In this document: in pieces, positions 38,353 to 46,140 of the stretch
Numbering within the stretch: the stretch's first letter is position 1
How the letters are laid out: each line of letters begins with the position of its first letter
DNA from: Spirochaeta lutea
GTDB lineage: Bacteria; Spirochaetota; Spirochaetia; DSM-27196; Salinispiraceae
Assembly: GCF_000758165.1 (NCBI RefSeq)
Contig: NZ_JNUP01000001.1
Location: 1 to 64,000 of the forward strand
Length of the DNA: 64,000 nt
Reading direction: 5' to 3'
Notes under the pieces: generated by a model
What the model was told of the DNA's origin: nothing
Seen by the model: only the letters and a program-made list of their open reading frames with translations
Database searches by the model: none
Program-made: the position numbers and the translations under genes

Positions 38353-39105
38353 CTATTCATCAGTGATGTCAAGATCATTATACGCAAGCCTTGCGGCCTT
38401 TTGCTCGGCTTCTTTTTTGTTTCTCCCCTGGCCTGGTCCATAGGTTTTCTCCAAAACCGTAACCTCCATCCAGAACACCTTAGCATGATCCGGCCCGGTT
38501 TTCTTAATGAGATGATACTTAGGGTAAGTCTTGTATTCCTTTTGAACGTATTCCTGGAGAAGTGTCTTATAATCTTTATGGTGTTTATTCTGTAATACTT
38601 TGTTTATCTCTGGAATTAAATATTTTAATATAAAGCGCTTAGCTGGTTTAAATCCTGAATCTAAAAAATACGCACCGATCACCGCTTCCATCGCATCGGC
38701 TAGTAGGGCTCGTTTATTTCGACCCCCGGAGTGCTCTTCACCCTTGCCAATGAGAATGTAGTCGTCAATGTGCAGATCCCGGGCGATATCAGCCAGGCTA
38801 ACCTCGGAGACAACAAAGGACTTAATTTTTGCCAGGTCACCTTCACTCTTATCGTGCAATTCCGTGAACAGGTATTCAGCCACAACGAGCCCCAGAACAG
38901 AATCCCCGAGGAATTCTAATTTTTCATTGTTGCCGATGGCGTTTGTGGTTTCGTTTGCAAAGGATCGATGGCAAAAAGCAAGGTTCAGAAGATCAATTCT
39001 CCTGAACCTTATACCTGATTGCTTTTCGAATAGCGTCAGTTCCTTACGCCGTTCCGGTGTTACCGTTGGAGCCTGCAGAACCTCGATATTCTTTTGTATG
39101 TTCAC
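38353..39105 (-). CDS. rnc: Ribonuclease III
   Basis: Cuts double-stranded RNA in rRNA and mRNA processing. 250 residues: catalytic domain with the signature NEKLEFLGDSVLGLVVAEYL and ALLADAMEAVIGA, whose acidic residues bind magnesium, then a C-terminal double-stranded RNA-binding domain ending KKEAEQKAARLAYNDL. It lies seven bases after acpP, in the common rpmF-acpP-rnc order but without the fatty-acid genes in between. Confidence 0.96.
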   Translation of the reverse strand: MNIQKNIEVLQAPTVTPERRKELTLFEKQSGIRFRRIDLLNLAFCHRSFANETTNAIGNNEKLEFLGDSVLGLVVAEYLFTELHDKSEGDLAKIKSFVVSEVSLADIARDLHIDDYILIGKGEEHSGGRNKRALLADAMEAVIGAYFLDSGFKPAKRFILKYLIPEINKVLQNKHHKDYKTLLQEYVQKEYKTYPKYHLIKKTGPDHAKVFWMEVTVLEKTYGPGQGRNKKEAEQKAARLAYNDLDITDE

Positions 39106-39112
39106 CAGAAAC

Positions 39113-39349
39113 TTACTTTTGTTGTGACTTAAGAAAATTCAAGGCATCCTGAACAGTTTCAAACTCATTGGTTTGATCATCGGGAATCTGAATACCCATC
39201 TCTTCTTCGATGGCATAAACCAATTCATAGAGATCCAGGCTGTCTGCCCCAAGATCCTGTCGGAAAGAAGCTTCAGGAGTGATCTTCTCCTCTTCAACTT
39301 CCAATTTGTCAGCGATTAGCTTCTTCAATTTTTCCAGCATTTCGTCCAT
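39113..39349 (-). CDS. acpP: Acyl carrier protein
   Basis: Carries acyl chains on a phosphopantetheine arm in fatty-acid synthesis. 78 residues, acidic, with the attachment motif GADSLD (Ser37). I start at the ATG 39349, four bases after GGAGGG; an in-frame ATG four codons upstream would place the start inside the ribosome site. Between rpmF and rnc. Confidence 0.97.
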   Translation of the reverse strand: MDEMLEKLKKLIADKLEVEEEKITPEASFRQDLGADSLDLYELVYAIEEEMGIQIPDDQTNEFETVQDALNFLKSQQK

Positions 39350-39370
39350 TGGACCCTCCATTAGTTGTGA

Positions 39371-39559
39371 TTAAGACAGGGATTCAGGTTCTATAACCTG
39401 CTTACCACGATAAAAGCCGCATTTCGGACACACCCTATGGGGCATTTTCATTGCACCACAGTTGTCACATTCGGACAGGTTTGCCACGTCCAATTTAGCA
39501 TTTATTGAGGCCCTGCGTCTCGTTCTCGCTTTCGAAGCACGATGCTTAGGTACTGCCAT
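39371..39559 (-). CDS. rpmF: 50S ribosomal protein L32
   Basis: 62 residues beginning MAVPKHRASKARTRRRA, with a zinc ribbon formed by CDNC and CPKC, so it is the zinc-binding (C+) form. Start at 39559; an ATG four codons earlier is less likely. First gene of the rpmF-acpP-rnc operon. Confidence 0.97.
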   Translation of the reverse strand: MAVPKHRASKARTRRRASINAKLDVANLSECDNCGAMKMPHRVCPKCGFYRGKQVIEPESLS

Positions 39560-39599
39560 TAGAATCCTCACTTACATATACTATTTCGTAATGTTGATG

Positions 39600-39628
39600 A
39601 CATTACAAAATGAATGGTTTATTGTCAA
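39600..39628 (-). promoter_or_regulatory. Promoter of the rpmF-acpP-rnc operon
   Basis: TTGACA (complement of 39623-39628), 17 bases, then TAATGT. An overlapping TGTAAT at a 15-base spacing is an alternative -10. It lies about 40 bases before rpmF. Confidence 0.55.
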
Positions 39629-39657
39629 GTATAACTGAATCCAATTCAGAAAATACT

Positions 39658-40140
39658 TTATTCTTCTTGATACCGTTTTGCGACTCGGCTCTTGATGGCC
39701 TCTGGTACCATTTCACTGATATCACCACCGAGCCTTGCCAACTCTTTGATTGCTGTTGAACGTAACACAAAATATTTTGGATCTGTTGGCAAGAACATCG
39801 TCTCAACATGGGAGTTAAGGCCCTTATTCAGCATGGAAAGCTCAAATTCATAATTAAAATCCGTAAGGGCCCGAACGCCACGAACCATTACCTTTGCATT
39901 CACGCTTTCCGCAAAGGTTACGATTAGTTTATCCCACGTATGAACTGAAACGTTTTCGTAACCTTGGACCAATTCCTCCAGCATCTGCTTCCGTTCCTCA
40001 GCTGTAAAACTATAGCGTTTTTTTGGATTTACTGCAATAACTACATAAACATGATCAAAGATCCCAGAACACCGATCAATCAGATTGAGATGTCCAAGCG
40101 TTGGGGGATCAAAGGAACCTGGGAAGAGTGCTGTAAGCAT
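39658..40140 (-). CDS. coaD: Phosphopantetheine adenylyltransferase
   Basis: Fourth step of coenzyme A synthesis, making dephospho-CoA. 160 residues with ALFPGSFDPPTLGHLNLI at the N-terminus, holding the TxGH-type catalytic His, and the C-terminal STAIKEL. The start at 40140 is fixed by the family pattern, yet no Shine-Dalgarno is present and a promoter sits only eight bases upstream, so the message may be leaderless. Confidence 0.95.
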   Translation of the reverse strand: MLTALFPGSFDPPTLGHLNLIDRCSGIFDHVYVVIAVNPKKRYSFTAEERKQMLEELVQGYENVSVHTWDKLIVTFAESVNAKVMVRGVRALTDFNYEFELSMLNKGLNSHVETMFLPTDPKYFVLRSTAIKELARLGGDISEMVPEAIKSRVAKRYQEE

Positions 40141-40148
40141 AGTGAGGT

Positions 40149-40177
40149 ATACTACGGATCCTAGGTTCCTATGTCAA
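40149..40177 (-). promoter_or_regulatory. coaD promoter, very close to the start codon
   Basis: TTGACA (complement of 40172-40177), 17 bases, then TAGTAT (complement of 40149-40154). Only eight bases separate the -10 from the coaD ATG, so transcription would begin at or within about two bases of the start codon. Confidence 0.65.
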
Positions 40178-40232
40178 GTAATTCCTCTTCGCCCTATCCT
40201 TTTTAATTCAGAGTATAGTAAACTACATCGAC

Positions 40233-40925
40233 ATGAATACCTGGAGGAGCATCATTCGGATTTTAGTAGTTCTCCTGTTTTCGGTTCCATTGCTGCTTTG
40301 GGGACAGGAAGACAGTGATTGGCAGGTCATTACGCCCAAGCCTTCTAGTGACCTTTCTGAAGTCGATAAAATCACCATGCTCGCCACCTCCGGAAATTAC
40401 GAATTAACCAAATCAGCATTACACTTCCTGCTCGATGATGTAAAAAGCGGCAATAGCGATGTCCGAATTGATGAAACCCGTCAGATACTCACAAGGATTG
40501 TTCACCATGCAAGCCAGCCCGGCAATGCTCTGATGCCCTCAGAGATAGTACTACTGCACCAGATTGCCGTTCGAATTCCCGGAGTACCGGGTGCACAGCT
40601 TTCATCGAAGATATTAATGCTATCCACGGATGATGCAATAAGATACTCACTTCTGCAGGAATTAAGCTCTGAATCAGTACTGTTAACTGCTGACCTGGAT
40701 CAAAGTCTTATTGAAATACTAGAAGGACAACGTTCCCGGATACCCCACCCGGATTACTTAATTATTAAGATCATTAGCCAGTATCTACGAGGGCAATTCG
40801 TAGACCGTTCCGTTATACCGAGCAAACAGCTACTGGAATTGTTGATATCTATTATTCCCAGGATTCATGTATCTGAAATCCGTTCACACCTGTATGAGAC
40901 CCTGGATTTAATCATCACCTTTTGA
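40233..40925 (+). CDS. Secreted helical protein of unknown function
   Basis: 230 residues with a signal peptide (about 1-24, ending LLLWG). The mature part is a chain of short amphipathic helices resembling HEAT-like repeats (TMLATSGNYELTKSALHFLL and similar). No family recognised. A -10-like TATAGT ends 13 bases before the ATG and no RBS is visible, so its leader may also be very short. Its 3' end faces the small ORF on the other strand. Confidence 0.6.
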   Translation: MNTWRSIIRILVVLLFSVPLLLWGQEDSDWQVITPKPSSDLSEVDKITMLATSGNYELTKSALHFLLDDVKSGNSDVRIDETRQILTRIVHHASQPGNALMPSEIVLLHQIAVRIPGVPGAQLSSKILMLSTDDAIRYSLLQELSSESVLLTADLDQSLIEILEGQRSRIPHPDYLIIKIISQYLRGQFVDRSVIPSKQLLELLISIIPRIHVSEIRSHLYETLDLIITF

Positions 40926-40930
40926 GCGCG

Positions 40931-41101
40931 TTACAGTGTTGTTGTTGCGTTCCCTGTATTGAAGTGATGTTGAGATAGAAGTTCCGACGAGATGGTAGTG
41001 GCGATTCGCTCAATTGCCCACTCAACATAATATGGATCCTTTAATTTTTTTTGAAGTTCAAGAATTTCTTGGGGTGTCAATTCACGGTCATGATTCATCA
41101 T
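40931..41101 (-). CDS. 56-residue ORF at the end of the rplS-yraN operon
   Basis: Begins ATGATG eight bases after the yraN stop and ends five bases from the convergent gene. The product starts MMNHDRELTPQEILELQ, with a pattern of charged and hydrophobic residues typical of a folded helical protein and two Tyr/Trp-rich turns (DPYYVEWAIERIA). It is too short to be found by usual length cut-offs. No RBS is obvious; translation may be coupled to yraN. Function unknown. Confidence 0.5.
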   Translation of the reverse strand: MMNHDRELTPQEILELQKKLKDPYYVEWAIERIATTISSELLSQHHFNTGNATTTL

Positions 41102-41109
41102 AGGTTCAG

Positions 41110-41469
41110 TTACCCAATGTCCTCATAAAAATCGATGGTTTTTGTTTTCACATTGATGAATAATACATCAATTTGAATACTATGGTCTGAGAAATTATTA
41201 GGTTGCTCAAAAAAGTACCGTACACCCCGTTTAATTTTTCTCAGCTTATTACAATTTACGGCACGCTCCAGCTCAAAAACCGGTGTGTCCGCCCAGGCCT
41301 TAACCTCAATAAAATGTAAAGTCGAGTGTTCTACAGCAATAATATCGACTTCACCGCCGGGATAATTAAAGTTTCTTTTTATTATCTTGAAATTTCTCTG
41401 GGTGAGAAAATCGCAGGCACGCTGTTCACCCCGCCTGCCTTTTTGAACAGTCGAATCAGGTTCTTTCAT
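41110..41469 (-). CDS. yraN: YraN-family putative endonuclease
   Basis: 119 residues of the UPF0102 family. The restriction-endonuclease-like core is visible as GEVDIIAVE followed by FIEVKAW, giving the D...ExK active-site pattern. Its biological role is not settled. It lies in the ribosomal/RNA-processing operon, 17 bases after the HD-GYP gene. Confidence 0.9.
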   Translation of the reverse strand: MKEPDSTVQKGRRGEQRACDFLTQRNFKIIKRNFNYPGGEVDIIAVEHSTLHFIEVKAWADTPVFELERAVNCNKLRKIKRGVRYFFEQPNNFSDHSIQIDVLFINVKTKTIDFYEDIG

Positions 41470-41486
41470 TCCAGCTCTCTGAACGC

Positions 41487-42632
41487 TTAGGTTTGGCCCG
41501 TGGGTAATTCCTTTGGGTTGACTGCCCGGGCAATAAACACACCCTTGGTCTGCATCAAGTCTAGGATTTCCCCCTCATCTTTTAGGTATTGCCGGCCTTC
41601 AGTGTTCACCATGATCTTAATTTCTGGACGCAACGGAGCATCTGGATGATTCTGTACTACCCGGCCTATACTGGCGTCGCTGAGGAGCACAATCGATCCA
41701 ATCGGGTAGATGCCGAGGGTTCGTATAAAAACCTTTACGACCTCGGGGTCAAATCTTCGCCCGTTATCACTCAAAATCGTCCGCATGGCTGTGTATCCAA
41801 TCATCGAATCCCGGTAAGGACGTTCGCTGACCATCGCCTCGAAGGCATCCGCAATGGAAATCACCCTACCTGTTAATAGAATTTCTTTCCCCTTTAACCC
41901 ACGTGGATAGCCCTTTCCATCCCAACGCTCATGGTGTTGTAGGGCTGCCATCCCTACATCTTCTGAGAATTGAAGCTCTTTCGTAATTAATTTGTAGGTG
42001 TGAATTGTATGCGTTTTTATAAGTTGAAGCTCTTTGTTTTCTAACCCGCCCTGCTTCTCCCGGATGGATGCCGGAATTTTTGCCATACCGATATCTCGAA
42101 GGAGGGCTGCTATGGAGAGCTGTTGCAGTTTATGGGGTAACAGAGCTAATTCTTGGCCTACCAGGTAACTGATTATCGTTCCGTTTATAGCATTCTCTAT
42201 GATGGTAGATTCACCCTTTACACCGTAAAGAATCAGCTGAATCATATCTCCACGAAACTCATTCAGGGTATTGGTAATAGAAGCAAGGAGGTTGAGAAGC
42301 CCCTCACGCTCAATCAAAGAGCCTTTTCTAATTTTTTCAAAATACCCAGTTAAGGTTTGACACCAGCCGGTATAATCCTTCATAAGCTTCCGCTGGGTTG
42401 GATTGTTAAATAACAACTGGGCGAGTCCGCGCCGAGGATCGGGATTTTCAGGATCACCCACGAGGATATCCCCAGGGGTTTGCACCATCTCAATGCCCCA
42501 TTTTTTTAAACGCTCAATATCTTTCTCCAAGAGTGCTACATTGGCTGGAATCAATATAGTGTCTTCTTCAATGTAAACACTTTCGGAAAAGATCATTCCG
42601 GGTTGTAATTGGTTAGTTAAAAGCGTTTTCAT
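41487..42632 (-). CDS. Degenerate HD-GYP protein
   Basis: 381 residues from the ATG at 42632 (ORF open further upstream). The C-terminal half is a HD-GYP domain, the family that hydrolyses c-di-GMP: LLRDIGMAKIP, HHERWDGKGYPRGLKG at about 233-248, and RVISIADAFEAM. The HD dyad is changed: the His is Arg (R179-D180), and the earlier His-Ser of the family reads Ile-Asn. At least two metal ligands are therefore missing, so catalysis is doubtful and a binding role is possible. It overlaps the FlhB-like gene by 20 bases. Confidence 0.85.
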   Translation of the reverse strand: MKTLLTNQLQPGMIFSESVYIEEDTILIPANVALLEKDIERLKKWGIEMVQTPGDILVGDPENPDPRRGLAQLLFNNPTQRKLMKDYTGWCQTLTGYFEKIRKGSLIEREGLLNLLASITNTLNEFRGDMIQLILYGVKGESTIIENAINGTIISYLVGQELALLPHKLQQLSIAALLRDIGMAKIPASIREKQGGLENKELQLIKTHTIHTYKLITKELQFSEDVGMAALQHHERWDGKGYPRGLKGKEILLTGRVISIADAFEAMVSERPYRDSMIGYTAMRTILSDNGRRFDPEVVKVFIRTLGIYPIGSIVLLSDASIGRVVQNHPDAPLRPEIKIMVNTEGRQYLKDEGEILDLMQTKGVFIARAVNPKELPTGQT

Positions 42633-42903
42633 GATGTACACCGGCTTCTTGATTCTGGAGAAATGCATATAACGAAGCTACAACGCGATAAAAATCCTCA
42701 GGGATAGGTGTTCCCAAGGGAATTTTTGAAAGAGCTTCAGAAAGAACCTTGTCTTCCCTGATGGTAATATCCAGTTCCCGGGCACGGGTTAACAATAGTT
42801 CTACCTGCTCGCCAAAAGCTTTTGCTATGACCTCTGGGGCAACCTTTTTCGGATCATATCCTAACGCCACCGCTTTCTTCACTTTTTTATCCTTTAATAT
42901 CAA
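42613..42903 (-). CDS. FlhB C-terminal domain paralogue
   Basis: 96 residues matching the cytoplasmic export-switch domain of FlhB/YscU (KKAVALGYDPKKVAPEVIAKAFG, with LGTPIPEDFYRVVASLYAFL) but without the membrane part or the NPTH cleavage motif. Such stand-alone proteins are called FhlX or YlqH. Their role may be in setting export-substrate specificity. It overlaps the genes on both sides, so translation is coupled. Confidence 0.85.
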   Translation of the reverse strand: MILKDKKVKKAVALGYDPKKVAPEVIAKAFGEQVELLLTRARELDITIREDKVLSEALSKIPLGTPIPEDFYRVVASLYAFLQNQEAGVHHENAFN

Positions 42904-43885
42904 CTGATTTTAGTATAGTTGATGGATTATAAATTGAAAACCCATCAAAAACCTGATCATCATTGATATATTGCACTTCCTTGAATCTATGGGCTTCTAC
43001 AAACTTGAGCAACCTTTGTTCTTCTTCACCATCAGGTGAGGTACTAGGGGAATACCCGGTATGATACCAACGCAGGATCTTTCTCTCGGGTTCGACCCAT
43101 GTGAAGAATACGATTTCATTGCTGGTTGTAGACAATGAGACTACCAGCTGACCCGATGAATAATTCTGCCAGAAAAGCAGGTTCCCGATTTTTGTATCCT
43201 CGAGGGTGTAAAAATACCAGCCAGTTTGATTTTCTCTTAGCGTCAGAAGGTTAAGTATCTGAAAGTCATGATCTTCTGAGGCTACATCCCCGGGGGGTTG
43301 ATGAGAAAGGTGTTTGAATACTCGTTGAGTAATGTGTTCCTTGGGATCTAACCCGAGGGAATGCAGGTGGACGCAAATCCCAGCCGGTATCGCTGATTTG
43401 GTTGAGAACACAGGACTATGCTTCTCAAGAAATGCACTCCAGCGCTTAACCGTCCCACCGGATATTTTAAGGTTCCTTGCCATTAATGAGTACACAAGAA
43501 ATAGCCCGTGAGGATTATTCTGCAACGATAACTCGGCTAAAAATCCTTTTACACCTTGGAGCTGGAGATTGAGATACCCCGGGGCGGAGTTAATAGAATC
43601 ATGGTGCGATAAAGACGGGGGGGTACCAGGATTGTTTGACAACTCGATGATAGTCCCCCGAGTAATAGGTTCATCTACCCTAGTCTTCAGTGAAACATGA
43701 AGGGTTGCACCCGGCCGGTCTAGGGATTTTACCGTTAATTCCAACAAGCCAGGCTGTTCTTTTTTCGGAGCAATATCGACTACTGAATATAAACGCCCCC
43801 GGATTCCACCTAGAGGCTGGATCTCGGGGGCTGCTTTATAGAGTATGTTTCTGTTAACGATGTATCTCGGAACAGAACGAATCAT
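42887..43885 (-). CDS. Unknown protein in the YlqG position
   Basis: 332 residues, no family recognised with confidence. It has a beta-rich N-terminal half and a C-terminal half with strands such as QLVVSLSTTSNEIVFFTW, similar in feel to the C-terminal part of flagellar hook-length protein FliK, which binds FlhB. It sits directly before the FlhB-like gene and after rplS; in Bacillus ylqG takes this place before ylqH. A FliK-like partner role is an inference from position. Confidence 0.55.
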   Translation of the reverse strand: MIRSVPRYIVNRNILYKAAPEIQPLGGIRGRLYSVVDIAPKKEQPGLLELTVKSLDRPGATLHVSLKTRVDEPITRGTIIELSNNPGTPPSLSHHDSINSAPGYLNLQLQGVKGFLAELSLQNNPHGLFLVYSLMARNLKISGGTVKRWSAFLEKHSPVFSTKSAIPAGICVHLHSLGLDPKEHITQRVFKHLSHQPPGDVASEDHDFQILNLLTLRENQTGWYFYTLEDTKIGNLLFWQNYSSGQLVVSLSTTSNEIVFFTWVEPERKILRWYHTGYSPSTSPDGEEEQRLLKFVEAHRFKEVQYINDDQVFDGFSIYNPSTILKSVDIKG

Positions 43886-43888
43886 TCA

Positions 43889-44248
43889 TTATGCACGATT
43901 TTTTTTCTTTATGAGTTCTCGAATCTTAGCAGCCTTACCAATGCGGTCTCGCAGATAATACAGCTTCGCACGACGTACTCTACCCCGCCGTTCTACCTCA
44001 ATCTTCGCGATCCGAGGAGAATGAAGGGGGAATACCCGCTCCACACCAACCCCGTAGGAGTTCTTCCTAACGGTAAAGGTAGCACTGGCACCAGAGTTGT
44101 TTCTGGCGATAACAATCCCTTCATATACCTGAATACGCTCGGTCTTCCCCTCTACAATGGTGAAGTGAACCTTGACCGTGTCTCCAATAGAAAATTCCTG
44201 TATAGAATCCTTAATTTGTTCAGCTTCAATAGCCTTTATGAGATCCAT
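43889..44248 (-). CDS. rplS: 50S ribosomal protein L19
   Basis: 119 residues with the L19 core [16 protein letters not shown] and [11 protein letters not shown]. Start at ATG 44248 after GGGAGGAAG; the longer ORF would extend into trmD. It overlaps the end of trmD by 23 bases and is followed by the YlqG-position gene after three bases. Confidence 0.96.
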   Translation of the reverse strand: MDLIKAIEAEQIKDSIQEFSIGDTVKVHFTIVEGKTERIQVYEGIVIARNNSGASATFTVRKNSYGVGVERVFPLHSPRIAKIEVERRGRVRRAKLYYLRDRIGKAAKIRELIKKKNRA

Positions 44249-44975
44249 AACTTCCTCCCTGTTCTTCGGCAGCAGCAAGCAATCTTGCATCTTCCTTTGT
44301 TAATTCTTTCTTTGCAAAAAGGTCAGGACGGACATGTTTTGTTTTCCGTAGTTGTTGACCTCTTCGCCATGCATTAATAGCAGCATGGTTCCCCGATAAT
44401 AATACATCTGGGACCCCTATGCCCAGTACCTTTTCCGGTCTGGTAAAATGGGGATATTCGAGCAATCCATCGTTGTGACTCTCTTCCACCAAGGATTCTT
44501 GGTTGATAACACCGTCGACGAGCCGATACACGGCATCTATGATCGTTAACGTGGCAACCTCCCCTGATGATACGACATAATCACCAATGGAAATCTCATC
44601 AGTCACATAGCGTTGGATAACGCGGTGGTCTATCCCTTCGTACCGGCCACAAATAAATACCAATTCTTGTTCGTCAGCGAGGTTTTTCGCAAACTCCTGA
44701 TTAAACAAACGCCCGGAGGGACTCGGGTATACTACCCGTTTTCCCAGGGCTTGAACTGAGTCCAGAGCACCTACCAGGGGTTCCGGTTTTAAGACCATTC
44801 CGGCACCCCCTCCGTAGGGATAATCATCACAGGTACGATGTTTGTCCAAGGCAAAATCACGGATATTAACAGAGCTGTACTCAATTATGTTCTTATCGAC
44901 AGCCTTTGCCATGATTGAGCTTTGAAAAAAAGCATCTACAATTTCTGGAAACAAACTCAACACAGTTATTTTCAT
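44226..44975 (-). CDS. trmD: tRNA (guanine-37-N1)-methyltransferase
   Basis: Methylates G37 of tRNAs with CNN codons' anticodons using SAM, preventing frameshifts. 249 residues of the SPOUT fold with [15 protein letters not shown] and [11 protein letters not shown], the knotted SAM site. The start at 44975 overlaps the rimM stop (ATGA); a start four codons upstream is possible. Part of rpsP-khpA-rimM-trmD-rplS. Confidence 0.96.
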   Translation of the reverse strand: MKITVLSLFPEIVDAFFQSSIMAKAVDKNIIEYSSVNIRDFALDKHRTCDDYPYGGGAGMVLKPEPLVGALDSVQALGKRVVYPSPSGRLFNQEFAKNLADEQELVFICGRYEGIDHRVIQRYVTDEISIGDYVVSSGEVATLTIIDAVYRLVDGVINQESLVEESHNDGLLEYPHFTRPEKVLGIGVPDVLLSGNHAAINAWRRGQQLRKTKHVRPDLFAKKELTKEDARLLAAAEEQGGSYGSHKGY

Positions 44976-45475
44976 TGAAGAATCCATTCATCTACAAGGT
45001 GGATACACTTTTGCGGTATATCAACCTCGGCAATAAACTGATCTATCATGGGGATATGCACTACCCTACCGTCTGTTAATTTTGTCTCCAACAAATCGCT
45101 GGCACTGTTCTCCCAAACCGATACAACCACGCCTCTTGTAGTTTCACTAACACTTATACGGCAACCCACCAAATCGGCAATGTAATATTCACCCTGGCTG
45201 AGCTTGGAAGCCTTATCTCGTTCAACTAAGATTTCTGCGCCTCCAAGTTCTTTTACAGCTTCGGGACTATCCAATCCTTTTATCTTGGCTATGGGATTTT
45301 TCCCGGTTCCTCGTACATGTTCAATTTCTATCTGACGCTCATGTCCGTTAAAGCGGAGTATAGCTGCGGTCAATTCCTTCAAGTGGTTGATTTCACCTGA
45401 ATGGCTGAACAGTTTGCACTCTCCTTTGACCCCGTGGGGGCTCTTTAGGGTTGCAACCACTATCAACCGTTGCAT
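44972..45475 (-). CDS. rimM: 16S rRNA-processing protein RimM
   Basis: Ribosome maturation factor that binds S19 and 30S precursors. 167 residues with the N-terminal motif KSPHGVKGECKLF and the PRC-barrel segment YYIADLVGC. It abuts khpA and overlaps trmD by four bases. Confidence 0.93.
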   Translation of the reverse strand: MQRLIVVATLKSPHGVKGECKLFSHSGEINHLKELTAAILRFNGHERQIEIEHVRGTGKNPIAKIKGLDSPEAVKELGGAEILVERDKASKLSQGEYYIADLVGCRISVSETTRGVVVSVWENSASDLLETKLTDGRVVHIPMIDQFIAEVDIPQKCIHLVDEWILQ

Positions 45476-45708
45476 CAGTCCAGTATCTCTAGAACAACAC
45501 GCTTTCCTGATTTGGTAGCGGAGGCACTGAGCAAGGTTCTGATAGCCTTGGCTATACGTCCATGCTTGCCAATCACCTTACCAACATCGTCTCCTGCTAC
45601 CTTTAGTTCAAGGATGGTAGACTTTTCTCCCTCTATTACATTCACCTCGACACCATCAGGGTTATCAACAAGAGATTTTGCCAGATATTCAATGAGTTCT
45701 CGTTCCAT
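45475..45708 (-). CDS. khpA: KH-domain RNA-binding protein
   Basis: 77 residues. The KH motif VIGKHGRIAKAIRTLL is clear. Homologues in this position (YlqC/KhpA) bind RNA and help control cell division in some Gram-positive bacteria. Start at ATG 45708 rather than the upstream in-frame ATG. It shares one base with the rimM start. Confidence 0.9.
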   Translation of the reverse strand: MERELIEYLAKSLVDNPDGVEVNVIEGEKSTILELKVAGDDVGKVIGKHGRIAKAIRTLLSASATKSGKRVVLEILD

Positions 45709-45748
45709 ACATTCCCTCCTCACTCTTACCTATTTAGGAGGAATACTT

Positions 45749-46000
45749 TTACTTTAGAAAAATATCCTTCTTGTTGAGCAATTTCCGTACGGTATCCGAG
45801 GGAGTTGCACCCTTTTCTAACCATTCCTTAATTTTTTCCTCTTGCACTACCAGCTGTTTATCATCAGCTTCAATAGGATGGTAAAACCCTAGTTCCTCTA
45901 TTGCCTTACCATCCCGGGCGGTACGGGAATCCATTACAACTATCCGGTAGTAGGGCCGCTTCTTACTTCCGAATCTCTTCAATCGAATTTTAACACTCAC
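45749..46000 (-). CDS. rpsP: 30S ribosomal protein S16
   Basis: 83 residues beginning MSVKIRLKRFGSKKRPYYRIVV, the typical S16 start. It lies 140 bases after ffh in the same direction and starts the rpsP-khpA-rimM-trmD-rplS cluster. Confidence 0.97.
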   Translation of the reverse strand: MSVKIRLKRFGSKKRPYYRIVVMDSRTARDGKAIEELGFYHPIEADDKQLVVQEEKIKEWLEKGATPSDTVRKLLNKKDIFLK

Positions 46001-46090
46001 CGTTGATCCTCCTATGATCCAACCAGTTGATCCACAGCTGCTCTGGAGCAGTTGAAGTATCGAATTTGAATTTTGTATCGTAACATTGAT

Positions 46091-46120
46091 GTTCGGATCG
46101 TTTTGCCGCGGAATCCGAAC
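46091..46120 (-). repeat. Hairpin in the ffh-rpsP intergenic region
   Basis: GTTCGGAT and ATCCGAAC pair over a 14-base loop. It lies 20 bases after the ffh stop and 90 before rpsP. A second stem (CTGCT/AGCAG) follows near 46054-46067. Neither has a T-run; possible roles are mRNA processing or a ribosomal-protein leader. Confidence 0.45.
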
Positions 46121-46140
46121 AGTTCTACCGAGTACTAGCC

